Shown: positions 11,291 to 24,676, numbered from the stretch's first letter. The stretch: DNA of 64,000 nucleotides from Rhodotorula mucilaginosa (GCA_034406715.1 CP137873.1:744001-808000); one strand, 5' to 3'. The notes: generated by a model from the letters alone, not told the origin. Made by a program: numbers and translations.

Positions 11291-14200
11291 ATGCTGCTGC
11301 CCAGGACAAAGGCCAGCGTCGACCGCTTCCTCGTACGCAGACCGCCTCCAAGCAGCGGCAGCGGCAGCAATGGAACCGCCAGGCTAGGAGGCTATAGCTC
11401 CATCACCCCGCCGAGATCCCGACCGCCCTCGCGACCGCCCTCGTCGTCGTCGTCGTCGTCCCGCTCGAGACGACGCAGGTTCGCCTTCCTCGTCGTCGTC
11501 ACGCTCGCAGCTGCAAGCGCCGCACTCTGCTTCACTCTCGTGAAATGGAACTCGGCAAAGCCTCCGCCGAGAAAGAAACTCGATTACAGGTGGTGGGAAA
11601 TCGATCAACCCCCGCCAGGTCTGTCCCCGTCTCTCTCTCTCTCGTGTTGGCGCATGACAAAGCATACTCACCTCCGGACCACATCGCAGACGATCTCGCC
11701 GCCCTCTTGCCGAAACCCACAATCGAACCGCTGCAGCCTCGTCCAATACTCGCCGAAAGCAGCGACGGAAATTCCGATCCCAAACCCCTGGGGAAAGACC
11801 CCCGCCGCGATGGCCATACCTATGCCCAACTGCTCCGCCTCCCTTCGACCTTCACGACCGCCTCCCCTCCCGTCACCTGGACCGCCGTCGTCCACCTCGC
11901 CTCCGCCGCTTCCGCCTCGCGCGCCAACCTCGTCCCCCTCCTCTCGGCCCTGTCGTCCCAATCTCCCGCAAAACCCAACCGGATCGTGCTCCTCCTCCCG
12001 CGCACCATCCGACCTCCCTCGGAGGAGACGCTCGCACCCTTTGTCGGCGTCGGCGTCGGGCACGGCCACGACCAACAAGTCGGCGTGATCGCTTATAGTC
12101 ACACGCGTGGTCAACCTCGCGCCGAACGCGATCGCGCCGCGTTGATGGCGCTCATCAATGCTGCCAGTACGGGCGAGATTGAGAGCGATTACTTGCTCTT
12201 TGTCGACGTCAACGATGGCGACGACGACGAATCCCGATCTCTCGCTCAATTATTGGCGTTTTCGGAAGCCGAGGTCGGGAGCGGCGGGAAGGCAAAGGCA
12301 GGAGGACCAAACTATGTCGGGACATTGTTGCACGCGAGTGGCACGAACGAGTACCGCGCCTCGCTCCTCTCGGCCGGCGGACTCGTCCTCGCTCCTGCGA
12401 CTCGTCGTTCCGGAGCATCACCACGCAGGGACCGCTACGGCGTTTCCCCAGAACCGGAAGAAGAGTACCAGCAAGACAAGTGCCTGATTCCCCTCCGCGA
12501 CGCGTCCTCGACAACAGCACGCATCTCGATCCCGACGACGCCGTTCCTCCTCCCCGTCTCTTGGCTCGTCCCGCGCGACCCGTCCGATCCGACCCACACT
12601 TCGATCGTGCAAGGGATCCCTCCCAGTTCGAGACTCGGAGAGCTCGGGATCGCAGGGACATTGGCGGCGGCGGTGTGGACGAAACATGCCATTCCGAGTT
12701 ATGCGATGCCGTTGCTGGCTGCGGCGGGAGGATCAGGCGGTGGTGGTGATGATGGCGAGGTGCAAAAGGCGATGAAGGCTTTGTGTGAGCGGTTGAAGAC
12801 CGCTCTGACGCGGCAGGCTAGCATCGGTGACGAGGACGAGGAGGAGCGGGCCGGATCGTTTGCGCGCAACCCGGCGACGGCGACGAGTGGGAACGTGCGC
12901 GGGTTGTTTGCCGAGCAGTCTGGCGCCGGAGAAGGATTGCGTCTCTCTCGCCTCAGTGGAGATCGCGCTCGCGGCGGGGGCGGCGGGGACGTCGATTCGA
13001 CCGCGGGGCCGGTCTTCTCGCTGCTCGAGCGTGCAGAAGAGATCAAGAGCGACTTGCTCCAGACCGGGACGGCTGTCATCCTCGTCAGTGGCGAGGAGGA
13101 ACTCGCCGCGGTGCGGAAATTGGCGTGCCGCTTTGCGGCGCAAGGGGTCGGAGGACGACGAGATGTTCCTCCCGGGATGGGTATGGAGGAGGCTGAGGAA
13201 GAGGACGACGACACGATTGACCAGTCGAGGAGTCGACGACCTCGGGTTCGGCGCGATCTGAAAGTGGTCGTCGCCGATCTGGACCTCGCCACCACGTCGT
13301 CGTCCTCCGACTCGACTCACCAAACCGACGACGAGTCCCAAACCGCCGCCTGCCACCTCGACCTGACCCCCTTGCGAGGCGGTTCCCTCACCTCCGGCAC
13401 CGACGGCGCCTCCATCTCCGTCCCCCTCCTCGACCTCCTCGAGTCGCTAAACCCCCCTCCGGCGTTCATCCTCTACTTGACCGACTCGCCGCGCGCGCGA
13501 GAGTTTGAGGAAGTCCTCCGGTGGTCGGGGGGTTACTTTGGGCCCAAGCAAGGGCAGGAGCGGTTGAGTCGGGTCAGGGCGGAGAGGACTATGTTGAGAG
13601 GTGGAGCGGGCGGGAACAAGATTAGGCCGACGGTGGTGGGAATGGCGAGGGAGGAAGCGAAGCGAGCGGAGTGGATCGGCGCTTTGAGCCTCGAGGCACT
13701 CAGGCGTGAGTTCCCTTTGATGGGGATTTTTCTGGTCTCGTACTGCGGGAAAGACTGAAAAAATGCTGACGTGGGATTCTCCTGTTAGACTTTCACACTC
13801 CTCGTATCGACATCTCTGTCGTGACTAACGACCGACCTATCTCGCTTCACCGACTTCTCACGTCGCTCCGCACCGCGCACTATTTCGGCGACGATGTCTC
13901 TCTCGCGATCAACCTCGAGCAGACGGCCGATCGCCTCACCCATCGCCTCGTCGACGACCTCAACTGGCCCCACGGGTCTCTTTCCGTCCGGCACCGGATC
14001 CTCCTCGGCGGCTTGATGCCCGCGATCGTTGAATCTTGGTACCCAACCTCGAACGACACGTACGGCGTCTTGCTCGAGGACGACGTCGAAGTCTCGCCCC
14101 TCTTTTACGGCTGGCTCAAGTTCGCCATCTTGCACTACCGCTACACCCTCGCCGGTCGGAAAGCCTCACCTCGCCTGTTTGGGGTCTCGCTTTACCAGCA

Positions 14201-15221
14201 AAAGAACATCGAGCTGCGACCGGAAGGTCGTCAACCGTTCGACGCGCACGCCCTCTTCCGCGACTTGTCCCTCCCGCCCACGACCCCGTACTTGTCGCAA
14301 ATCCCGTGCTCGTGGGGCGCGGCCTATTTCCCCGAGCAGTGGCGCGAGTTCCATACGTATCTCGCCCTCCGCCTCTCCGAGCTGGCCTTGTCGGTATCGG
14401 ACCCGATCGTGCCCGAAATCCGCTCGAATCGCTGGCCGAGGAGTTGGAAAAAATACTTCATCGAGCTGGTCTACCTCCGCGGGTACACCATGCTGTATCC
14501 CAACTACCCGGGCTTCGAGTCCCTCTCGACGAACCACCTCGAAATCGGCACGCATGTACATACCGCCGTCGAGATGAAGAAGAAGGCGCTCTTCGAAGTC
14601 CCGTTGTTGCCCCGCAGCGCCTCCCTCGTCGACAGTTTGCCCGGCCCGCCCGGCCTCGAGACCCTGCCTGCATGGGAGTCCTTGCCCATCATCGACCTGT
14701 GGGGATCGCTCGCGTCGGCCGAGGAGCTCCTCGAGCGCGGCTGGCAGACAACGCGCATGATCGGCTCGTGCGGCAGTGCGCAGCTTCCGAGTCTCGAGCC
14801 GCAGCATCTGGCACATCCGCGCTACGACGCGCACGAACTACTCTGTCGACGCGTCTGGGATCGCGAGAATGAAGGGCGCCTCGTCGACGCGCAGCCGTTA
14901 CGGAGCACAAGCACCGCCGACGACGAGGAGGACGACGACGTCCTTCCGCATCGCCGACAGTTCGGCGCCGCCGCCGCACATCCCGAAGAAGACGGAACCC
15001 TCACGAACAATGCCGACGTGAGCGATGACGATCCACCGCGCGTGGCCGGCCGCCGCACGGTGGAGCTCGCGGATTCGGTCGGGGCTGATGCCGGTCACGA
15101 CGACGACGAGGAAGTGCCCACCGTCGCGAGACTGGACAATCTGCCGACCGAGATCCGGTACGACGACGACGATACTTCGGTGCCGCAACCTCTTGCCCCT
15201 CCGGCCGCGTACGCCGAGTAA
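11291..15221 (+). CDS. Large type II membrane protein with glycosyltransferase-like luminal domain
   Basis: Three exons fit by phase: 11291-11618, 11690-13705 and 13789-15221 (1258 residues). The N-terminus is a basic, Ser/Pro-rich tail, then one membrane segment (FAFLVVVTLAAASAALCFTL) close to residue 70, as in Golgi type II glycosyltransferases. The middle has a Rossmann-like start (TWTAVVHLASAASASRANLV) and long low-complexity loops. The third exon holds the most enzyme-like part: IDISVVTNDRPISLHRLL, YGVLLEDDVEVSPLFYGWLK (an EDD acidic motif like the metal-binding DxD), LFGVSLYQQ and PCSWGAAYFPEQW. The C-terminal ~130 residues are acidic and disordered. It resembles a fungal GT2-like family without a defined substrate. 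An in-frame ATG at 11231 would extend it by 20 residues. Confidence 0.72.
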
Positions 15222-15381
15222 GCCCGAAGACCTGCTACCCCATTGACACTTTCTCTCCTTGCATTCGTTCCTCGCATCTGCATTATGGAACCACACTCTT
15301 GTTGTTTCCATCATACCTTTCGTACCTGTATACCCTACATCATTCTAGTCGTTACACACCGCAATCTTTTGTTCTTGGCTT
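15222..15381. other. Short convergent intergenic space
   Basis: Only 160 bp separate the stops of the plus-strand glycosyltransferase-like gene and the minus-strand ABC transporter, so their 3' UTRs probably overlap. Confidence 0.6.
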
Positions 15382-18300
15382 CTACATGAACGCGACTCGC
15401 AAGTGCATGCCGGCGAAAGCGGCCAGCCTCCATAATACAACGAGAGCCGCGAGGATGCCGCAATATTTGCCTACGCGGGGGTAACAACATGGTCCGGAGG
15501 TCAGATAAACTCCATCTGAATGTCGAAAATATAGTGAGCGAGACGCACCTGTGTCGCCGTGAGGCAATCCGAAAGTGTCGAGCACTTGTTCCCCCGTCGT
15601 ATATATACACTGACCAGTTGAAGATCAATGTTAGGTGTGTAGGTGCAAAGCTAGAGGATGCCAGTGATAGCTTGGATGACGAGACATACTGCGCCGTTGG
15701 CGATTTCCGCCTCTGTGCATTGGAACTTCAAGCCCATCATCTCGTTGATCATGGTCAAAGCCGCCTGCGGCCGCATGGGCGAGATCTTTGCGCACGGAGA
15801 GTCAGCACCCCGTTGAGCTGCTGCACTAGCTCGAGTTGAAACGCACCCAGCCGATCACGACGAGGAAGTATGGGAGCGTGACCGACACGATCCCGTTCAG
15901 CTGTGCGAGAAGGGTGAGAGCGGCGCTGACGAGCGAGGTCGTGAGGCCGCCGTTCCTCGTAAAGGCGGAGAAGACGATCTATAGAGCGAGGGTTGTGAGT
16001 ACTGATCCCATGAAACAGATAACCCGGCGAAGCATTCACTCCGATCGATTCGCCCGTCGATATCAGAGCGAACGAGCTGAACCAGAACTCGATGAACTTG
16101 GTTCCCCGCCACTGCATGTTCATTCCGAATACAAAGACAACAGAGACTGCGCGGTGCAAGCGTCAGTGCGTTCCTCGCGGATGTAAGCTCAAGACACACG
16201 TACAGAGGAAAGAGCTGAGGATCGAGGTGATGGTCTCTTGGATAGTGTACACGCTCAAGAACGTCGTCGCACCGTAGCGCGCGCTACTTTTCCATTCTGT
16301 ACTCCTCAAAGCGTCAGTACATCCGCGGATTGCCTCGGGCGATTTCACCAAGCGCACCGTGATGAAAGAGATTTTTCTCGCTCGGAAAGATGGCGATGCA
16401 GGCGAGCATGCCAACAAACGGCAACGCGGTAGTTTCCTGTAGGTGCAAAGGGTGAACAAGCGAATCAAGGTAAATCCCTCTTGATCAACGGTACCCACCT
16501 GCAGCAGACCGATGCGATCTTGTGAGCTCGAAGGGCCATAGCCGAGTCGCTGCAGTTCAGAATATCGTCAGAGATGAGCTTCTCGGTAGCACATAGAAAT
16601 CGCGCACAGCGAAATAGATCCAAAACAGGCATGCCATCAAAGGCGGATTTGAGAGTCGAGCGATGAAAACATCGGGCTGTCGGCGAAGATTTCTGGAACC
16701 CAGAAACAGTCAGTATGCCGTCCTCCCGACTGCTTTCTCCGGAATGAAGAAGAGCAAGCGCACTTGAAGCTCCTCGCAAGGACGACCGGAAAAGCGCGGG
16801 TGAACGGTGTTTTCCGCAGCTTGGCAGAGAGATTCTGGCCGGCGGCGGGCCTTGCGAGAGGCGCAGTCTCGTCCTTGTCCTTGATTCCCTTCTGCTTCTT
16901 CCAAGCTGCGACGAGGTGATCGATGCTGGCCTTTGATGCCGCCTCCTCCTCGACCGAATGGTAATCGACGGAAACAGCGTCGATGACGAAATCGGCGGGA
17001 CTGAGTGGAAGAAAGAGGTCAGATCGATTACAGGAAAGGTAGAGGAGGACGAGCACGTACTTGAAATGCGGAGGACACTCTTTTCCCACTTTAGCGAAGA
17101 ACGGAAGAATTGCGTTCGCCGGACCCGAGTAGGCCGTTCGACCCCCTTTGACGAGCAGCAGGGCGTTATCGAACATCTGCCAGATATCGGAGCGCGGTTG
17201 ATGAATCGAGACAACGATCGTGCGGCCGTCCGACGCAAGGTCGCGCAGTGTCTGCATGACGTTCTGCGCCGTGAAAGCGTCGAGTCCTGGGTTCGGAGGC
17301 CGATCAGTCTCTTGTGTCATCGAAGCTTCGAAGTCGATGCTCACCCGAGGTTGGCTCGTCCGCATAGAGTACAGCGGGATCCGAGAGTAGCTGTACGGCC
17401 AAAGAAAGACGTCGCTTCTCTCCGCCGGAAATGCCCTTCACGAGCGGGCCGCCGACCAAGGTATCCGCGCACGTCGACAAGCCGAGCAGCAGCAGAACCT
17501 CCTCGGCGCGCTCATCGCATTCTCGTTTGCTGCGGTCTTTGAGACGAAGGCGGGCTGCGTAGCGCACAGTCTCGCGGACCGTTAATGCCGGAAGGTGATG
17601 CGAGTCCTCCTGCAGTGGTCCGTCCCGTGAGCAAAGAACCGTGCATTGTAGACTTTCGAGACGTGCTCACCTGTTCCACGAATGCGACCAACGAAGCGAG
17701 GGAAGAGTCGAACTCTTGCCCATTGAGCGTGATGGAGCCACTCGAGCTGAAAGCAGAAGTCGCGCCGGAGGAAAGACGGCCAGCAAGCATCTGCAAAAGG
17801 GACGACTTGCCGGCCTATTGATTCACCTTGCGTCAGTATGTAGGCGCTTTGGCGAACGGCGAGTTACCGGAAGGACGTACCCCTGAGGGTCCCATGATTA
17901 CGCTGACTTGTCCGGCCGGGAACTGCGCGGAAACGTCTTCGAGGATGACCTTGGAAGCAGACTTGCCTCGCGCGAGCAGCGAGCGGCGCGAAACGGAGAG
18001 CTGGAGATTCTCGACGACGACATTGATCGGCCGTCTCGACGGCTTGCGATCCAACATCGACGCCTGGTCACTCTCCTGTTGAGCCAAGTCCTTGTCCGGA
18101 TCGTCTTGCTTCGCCTTGACCTGCGTCGCATGCTTGACTCCGCCCGGGTGGTAAGTGGCGAGTATGATGAACGCCAAGGTGTAAGTGACAAGGATGAATC
18201 CGAGCAAGCCGAGGGGGTACACGTAGACCGGCGTGGCGAGGTTGAACCGCATTCCTCGTAGGACGTTCTCGCCGATACACTGGTTCCGAGCCGCGCCTTC

Positions 18301-20631
18301 GATACCTTGACAAGCGAAAGTTCTGTGGGAGCAGCAGCTTTGTCAGCGCAGACGTTCCCCGTCTCCTCAAAAAGGTATCGGAGACTTGCCGTCCGTCGAA
18401 TTGGAGTCGGGCTTGCCAGTGGAAGCCGTAAAAGTACGGGGAAAGCCACCGAGTCCAGGCGATCCAGCCGTAGATATGCGTAATAAGGTATCCGCTCGAG
18501 AGGAGAATAGGGATGCTGAGACCTGCATACTGAAGGCGTGTGAGCAAGGCTCGTTTCGAGCGTTGGAAAAGGGGACGAATGCCACTGACCGTTCGCCAAG
18601 AGCGAAGCCTGCGCAAAGGATCTGTTCACCGCCGAGCACAGTAGCGCGAGCGACCACGCGGCCTGCTGCTGCATGATGCATCCCGCAATGAACGAGAACA
18701 GGTTCTTCGCGAGATTATCGCGACGCCAGCCGGTCATGAAATAGACGATTATCGCATAGATAGTCGGGATGACGGCGTTCATCGGCAAGTAGGAGAGGAT
18801 CGTCGAAGCGACCCAAGGAAGCGTCTTGTACATGTTGTCTTCGCGCTCGCGATCGAAGACGACGAGCTCTTCGCACAAGATGAAGACGGCGAGGATGATG
18901 GAGAGGTAGAAGTAACCGGGTTGGCAGAAGAACGTCACGGTCTTGAAGGACTGAATTCCAGCCGGCGTGGAGGGCGGGTTGAGGAAGGCGAGGCCCATCA
19001 CGAGACCGATTCTGCGAAAGAAACAGGTCAGGACCGAAGCGCAAGTTGGCGAAAGATGCTTCCTACGCACATGACCGACTGTAGCGTGAACCCGACGAGT
19101 TGGCCATAGTTGCGGAACACGTTCCTCAGCCCTCGGTGCGTCAAGATCGCGGTTTGCCGGAGCAAATTGGCTCGTCCGAGTTCTGCACCCTCGTCGCTAG
19201 TTGTTTCTGGCGAGCCTCCGTCGGTCGCTGTTGCGCGATGCTGACCCCAGTGATTCTTTTCGACGTCGCCTTCTTGCGACCCTTTCGCGCTCAGACTGAG
19301 TCGACCTGGCGGACCCGAAGCCATCGCAGCCTCCTTCTCCCGCCACGAGACGACGAGCTGGCCGACCCTTTCCTTCGACTCGAGCTCGGCTACCGACGAC
19401 CGGTTGTCGATGCTGCTGATGTCGATGACAAAGTCGAGCGGATTCGACTCGGCCGGTGCATCGTACCCCTGCGCGGCGAAGTAGGGCAGGATCTCGGCGG
19501 CGACGCCTCGGTAGATCACATTGCCGCGCGAGAGGAGCAAGAGTTGGTCGAACTACGTGAGAGACAGCTTCAGGTTGGGGTAGCCCGGTGGACGTCGAGA
19601 TTGAAAACAAGGGGCGCACCAGAGGGAAAGCATCGGATCGAGGCCCGTGTAGGGTGACGATGACCGTACGGCCTCGCTGCGCCAGCTTCTTGAGAGTTTC
19701 AAGGATCTGGAATGCCGTGAAACTGTCGAGACCGGTCGTCGGCTCGTCCAGAACCAAAACGCTGGGCATTTGCACCAGGGTGCACCCGATGGATAATCGA
19801 CGTTTTTCGCCGCCCGAAATGCCCTTCCGGAACGGCCCACCGACGACGACATCCGCAGCGTCGGCGAGTCCGAGTTCGAACATGGTCTGCTCCACGATCG
19901 CGTTTCGAGTGGCTGCCGGAACCGTTTTGGGTAGCCGGAGAGCGGCCGCGAAATTGAGCGTCTCGCGGACGGTAAGGAAGGGTAGCAAGAAGTCATCCTG
20001 CCTCACGTAACCGATGAATTTCTTCGCATCCTTCGGTCGGAGAGGGTTGGCGGTGGCGTGAGCAGTCGGTGATGGACGCTCGGTGCCATCGACGGTTGTT
20101 TGCTGCGAATCGTTTCCGGCAGCGACGACGTCAATCGATCCCGATGACATCTCGAGGCCTCCTGAGCGACCGGCGATGGCATTCAGCAGCGTTGCTGTAG
20201 GAGATTGCGGTGTCAGTCAGCCGTGATCTCAAAGAGTCCCGCCGGCAAGCTATGACGATCAACCCACTCTTGCCGCTGCCTGAGCCACCGATACTGCGCC
20301 GGGTAACTCGAATCAGCGTCTCTTGAGTCTGTGGACTCGTCCCTTGAACAAGCGAGGCTTACATAGCGAGCATCTGCCCTGGCTTGACCTCGAGGTTGAC
20401 ATTTCGGACCAAGTCCTTGGGCTCGAGTTGCTTGCCCTTCTGGAGGCGGCGTTGTACGAAGCGAGGTATGGTAATCGGGACGGCAAGCGGTATCGACCAC
20501 TGAGGTACCGGTGCCGCTATAGTCGCATCCGAGACTCGAACGGCGACGGGGGCGATCGAGCGATGAGCGAGAGCAGCTGGCGGCGCTGATGAAGCACTGT
20601 CCATAGTCCCGGCGGACTGGGCGTCCCTCAT
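15382..20631 (-). CDS. Full-size ABCG-type ABC transporter (YOL075c-like, NBD-TMD-NBD-TMD)
   Basis: ATP-driven membrane exporter made of two tandem White/ABCG halves. It contains many introns. Half 1: a Walker A with SGSGKS, YVRQDDFLLPFLTVRETLNF (Q-loop), signature ISGGEKRR, Walker B VLVLDEPTTGLDS, then membrane segments (IGLVMGLAFLN, LSIILAVFILCEELVVF, ILSYLPMNAVIPTIYAIIVYF) and LATPVYVYPLGLLGFILV. Half 2: VIMGPSG spliced to AGKSSLLQML, FVEQ with LPALTVRETVRYAARL, a second ISGGEKRR, VLYADEPTSGLDAFTAQ, the H-switch SIHQPRSD, then GMLACIAIFPSEKNLFHH, SARYGATTFLSVYTIQE and EFWFSSFALIS. It ends YCGILAALVVLWRLAAFAGM. Two full ABCG halves of this order match the YOL075c group and not the reversed-order PDR group. 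The substrate is unknown. An alternative start lies nine codons in. Confidence 0.85.
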
Positions 20632-20966
20632 CCGCTAGCAATTGAAATCAAGCGGCCTTGTATGTACTGTACAGCGTAGAGAGAAGAAAGTGGAGAGCGA
20701 GAAGCAACAGCATCGCCTGATCGGAGTTCGCTTCCGACGGCGCAACCGAGAAAAGCCGGCTTTTTCTCGGACTTGGAACCGCATTGCGAACGTTAGTGTG
20801 CTACGCATCAATGACCTGTTGGTCGCTGACGCATAGTGAGGCCTTAGATCGAGAGATTCCCGGCGCGCAAAGCTCCGCCCAACTCGGCAACTCCAAGCGA
20901 CGAGGAAGAGATACGTATAAATCTGGCCTTGATTTCCTCTTTGACAGAGCCTGTACCATGCTCGCC
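20632..20966. other. Intergenic (ABC transporter promoter / ferroxidase 3' UTR)
   Basis: This holds the 335 bp between two tandem minus-strand genes. Nothing else is recognised in it. Confidence 0.5.
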
Positions 20967-23900
20967 CTAAGCGGCCGCAGGCTGGTTCCTACGGAAGACG
21001 GCGTTGAACGCCCGCTTCTTGTACCCGCCACCCTTGGCAGCCTTTTGTGCCATGTCGCGCTCAACTTCCTCCTCGAGCTCCTCAGCGTCGAGTTGCCCGC
21101 CGATCGCGTACTGTGCCGGTAATAAAAGGAAAACAGTCAGTCGTAGATCCTTGTGTGAGGGATGCTAGGAGCCACTGCCTCACCCAAACGACGGAGAGCA
21201 TGCCGAGGACTGCCGTGATGACGCAGCCGGCAAGGGCACCCTTGGCCTTCGGAGTCCTGTGAACGTCGCCGGAGCAGTAAGCACATGCTCGCAGTACATC
21301 GCAGATACCCATGCGGACTAAAGTACGCCCGTCGATCGGAGCGTTGAAGCTGAAATCCGGGCGAGCGGGAAGGAGGAAAAAAAGGGAACCGAATTTTCGA
21401 AAAGCTTACCATCCGAGGATGTGCTCCTGGTCCTGCGGACCCTTAGGCGCATTGCCGAGATCGGTCACTGACATCTTGCCGCCCGCGTTGCCGGTGGCGG
21501 AGATGCCGAGGGCCTGGCACTGGTCCTTGATCGCTTGCGGCAAGGTGAGGGTTTGTTGCGCGCCCGGAATGTCGGACATGAAGACGACTGCGAGACCCGA
21601 CTCCATGTGCCTGTGAGCGAGCGAGGGAACCATTAGCTTTGCGCCGCCATCCGCGAAGCAGGGCGGCTCTAGCTCACCATTGAACTGAATCGGACGAAAG
21701 CAGACGGGGACACGAGTCAGCAAGACCGGATGACCACTCGATTCAATGAACAAACAGCGTACTGTGGCAATGGCTGAGAAAGGCAAGACGAGAAGCGAGT
21801 CAGCCCATCGGTTGTTGGACGACAAGGAGCACCGCGACTCACAAGATCCAGGCTCCGGGGTTGTCCGCCACCCACTGGAGGTTGACAGCGCCACCGGCCG
21901 GCACGACAATCGTATCACGCCTCATCGGGTTCGTCGCGTTGAACCAGTGCGGCGGATTGAGGAGCGGATCGGACGAAGTGACATCGCTCGCGCCTGTGCA
22001 AGGGGGTTCAAAATCGCCTCACAATCAGATCTCGACGACTTTCCCACTCAAAGAGACGAAGACGCACGACGAGTAATCTGGAAGGTGTGTCCGTGCAAGT
22101 GGAACGGGTGTGCGTTCGCTGGAAAAGACAACAGGAAGCTCAACCTCGGAACGTTTCTCGAACCGCTCGTCACTCAGGTCATCCTCACCGTCAAAGTTGA
22201 TCAGCAACAAGTTGACGACGTCAAACTTGTCGAGGATCTTTGCGGCAGTCTGAGGGCCGTACACTGCCGGGTTGAGCGAGTCGTTGCCCATCGACAGCAT
22301 GGTCATGAGCGACGGCGTCTCGGGCGGGACAAAGGTGATGTTGTCGAGCATCGAGGCGCGGTTGACGCCGTTGTCGTAAGCTGTCGGCGCACGGGAGCTT
22401 CAGTGGCATGACGAGGGCAAGTCTCGACGCGTGCTGGAGCGGACTGACCATCAAAGTAGACGTCGAGCTCGACGTCGGTGTTCGGGACGAGCTGCGGCTG
22501 GACGACGATCGGAACCATGTTGAAGTCGTCCATGATTTCGTCGAGGGTGTCGCGAGACTCTGCCGGGGCCATAGGGTTCCCGCTGCCGTACGAGATGGAA
22601 GCAGTGTAGTCTGCGAAGGTTAAAGCGCAACGGGGAGCGAGGGGTTAAATACCCGTCGTTGTTCGTGTTTTACAGGATGACTTACTGAGCTGCAAATCCT
22701 CCGGAACGGTGTCGAACATCATCGAGTCAAAGTTGGCGTGCATGTAGAAGTTTTCGGACGTGTCGTTGCGGGCGGTGACGAGGACAGAGTATCGCTGAGC
22801 GACCGAGAGAGTCAAGTGATCGACCGGGAACTCTTCGATGTCGATCTGATGTAGCAGGTTCAGACTATCAGCTGTCAAGAAGTCCGCGGCGGGAGAAAGC
22901 AGTGACACGCACGCCGTCCACCTCGATGATGCGCATGTCGTGCCCATCGATCCAGAAAAAGGTCATCGCAAAGATGCCGGCGCTGCGCAATCCTTCCGTC
23001 AGCCCATCTGGCGTCTTGGCAGCACTGTGAAGTCTATCAACTCACTTGACGACGCGCAGGCGGTAAGTCTTGCCGGCTTCGAACGGGAGAGCCAGGTTGT
23101 CGTTGAACTGGACCTCGTCCCCCGACGACAAGTACGACCCGTTGTGCGACGCATAGATGAGGAGCGAGTCTGACGAGTTGCTCTGGATTTCAGTGCTTTG
23201 CTCCCCGTGCCGAGCCAACTCAGTTGGGCGAAGTTAACTGCGAAGGGCGACTCACCCGGGATGGGTTCGGCGCCGGTCGGGTTGTACTTGTTCATGAACT
23301 ATGGGACAAGGGAGTTGAATGCATTAGCGTCAGTATTACGGAGATCGCAGAGTCGGACGGCGGCGCACCTTGTTGTTCAATTTGGTTGCCCGCTCGTGAT
23401 ACCAGTCGGACAGAACAATCGTGAATTCATCGTCGTACGCGTGAGCCTCCTGCTCGGCGTGGATGACCAGGGGTGCTCGCATGCCATCCTGATAATCGAT
23501 GCCGGTGTGCGAGTGGTACCTGCCTCGTCAAGGGCGTCAGGGCGATCGTGCCCTATCATGTCCTGCGCGCCGATGTGGCTGGAGCAGCAGAAACGCACCA
23601 ATACGTGCCGTGTTGGAGGTCGACCGGGACCTCGTAAGTCAGGGATTCACCTGCAAAGTCGATCGTGATCAGTTCAGGACTCCGTCAGCCTGTCCTGTGG
23701 CCTTTCTCTCGTTCGGGGCGTACCGCTCGGGATGCCACACTGCGTGATCGACGGTGCGCCATCGTAGTATGCAGAGCCGTTGAAGAAGATTCCCTATGGC
23801 GGCGCAAAGGGATTAGCGACCGTCTCAATACTTGAACGTGCTGCTCTCGGCTCACATGGTGGTGGATCGACGTCGGGTGGTCGAGGCTGTTGAGCGCGTG

Positions 23901-24297
23901 AACGCGGACGGTGTCGTTTGCTCTGACCTCGAGCGGCGGAGGACTGAATCGACGTGCGCATATACGATCAGCGATTCGCTCTTATCAGATTAGAAAACGT
24001 CCGAAGGTGGAGATGAGGAGCCCGCTCGCTACCCACGGCCAAGTTCCGTTCGTTCCGACGGTGAACGGCTTGTCTACGCCGTCGGGGCTGGCGGTCGTGT
24101 AGCTGATATTGAGCCTGCAATAGCGTTCACGCTGTTAGTAAGCACCTGCAGGCGCTGATGACCGAAGCGAGAGACGGCTCCGGACCGGCGCCAAGATGGA
24201 GACCCAAGATGGAGGAGACGGACCAGCGCTCGACCAAGGCGGCGTCGCTTGGCACGGCCAATGACAAGGCTGCCGCTGCGACGAGAATAGACCGCAT
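20967..24297 (-). CDS. FET3: Multicopper oxidase, Fet3-type ferroxidase with C-terminal membrane anchor
   Basis: Oxidises Fe2+ outside the cell for uptake with an Ftr1-type permease; no FTR1 is in this window. The protein begins with a signal peptide (MRSILVAAAALSLAVPS). The four copper clusters are present across many exons: SIHHHGIFFNG, HGTYWYHSHTG, AHPFHLHGHTFQ and WILFHCHIQWHMESGL. The last is built from four exons, two of them 11 and 7 nt long. Domain 2 includes SVAQRYSVLVTARND, usual in Fet3/laccase proteins. Near the C-terminus GALAGCVITAVLGMLSVVW is a single membrane segment followed by a basic/acidic tail, the Fet3 topology, which argues against a secreted laccase. Iron specificity residues were not checked. 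A GATAA box and a TCTGATCAGA palindrome lie ~65-80 nt upstream of the ATG. Confidence 0.85.
21678..21684 (-). other. 7-nt microexon of the ferroxidase gene
   Basis: Exon TTCAATG between acceptor ATTCAG and donor GTGAGC. It supplies the last two bases of an Ile codon, a Gln codon and two bases of Trp in HCHIQWH. Confidence 0.85.
21763..21773 (-). other. 11-nt microexon of the ferroxidase gene
   Basis: Exon CCATTGCCACA between acceptor TCTCAG and donor GTACGC. It codes the HCH copper ligands of the T1/T3 site. Phase fits both neighbours exactly. Confidence 0.88.
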
Positions 24298-24676
24298 CTT
24301 TGTCGCTCTCGCGCGTACACCAGAGGCAGAGTCGAGCTCGGAGAAGCTCCCTCTCAACACCGATAATCTGATCAGATCCAGACAGGACGGAAAAACTTGC
24401 GCTCGATCACTCTCTCGCATGGCCGCCACCGAGATCAAGTCCCGAGCGCAGATGCCGCCCGCGCGGTGGCATGTGTACATATTCGTCCCGGGGGATCCCG
24501 CAGGCAGAAATTTAGCATCCATCCGCTGCAGCATATGTATGGACTTTGCGGAGCGACCATCGATCGAAGCGCTCCAAAAAGCGCCGAGTTCTCGAAAACC
24601 GCGCGTGCTCGAGCAGACGCGGTGCGCGCGAGAAAGGTCATGCAGGAAGGTAAGCTACAGACAGTCGTACGTGCGC
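24298..24676. promoter_or_regulatory. Ferroxidase promoter region / MSH2 3' UTR
   Basis: This 379-bp space separates two tandem minus-strand genes. It contains GATAA at 24362-24366 and the perfect palindrome TCTGATCAGA at 24367-24376, about 70 nt upstream of the ferroxidase ATG. Fungal GATA-type iron repressors bind related sequences, so a role in iron regulation is possible but only inferred. Confidence 0.35.

Noticed and set aside
12699-13356. Long minus-strand open frames in the glycosyltransferase-like gene
   Set aside because: They mirror the plus-strand exon, are Ser/Arg-rich and show no motif or splice support.
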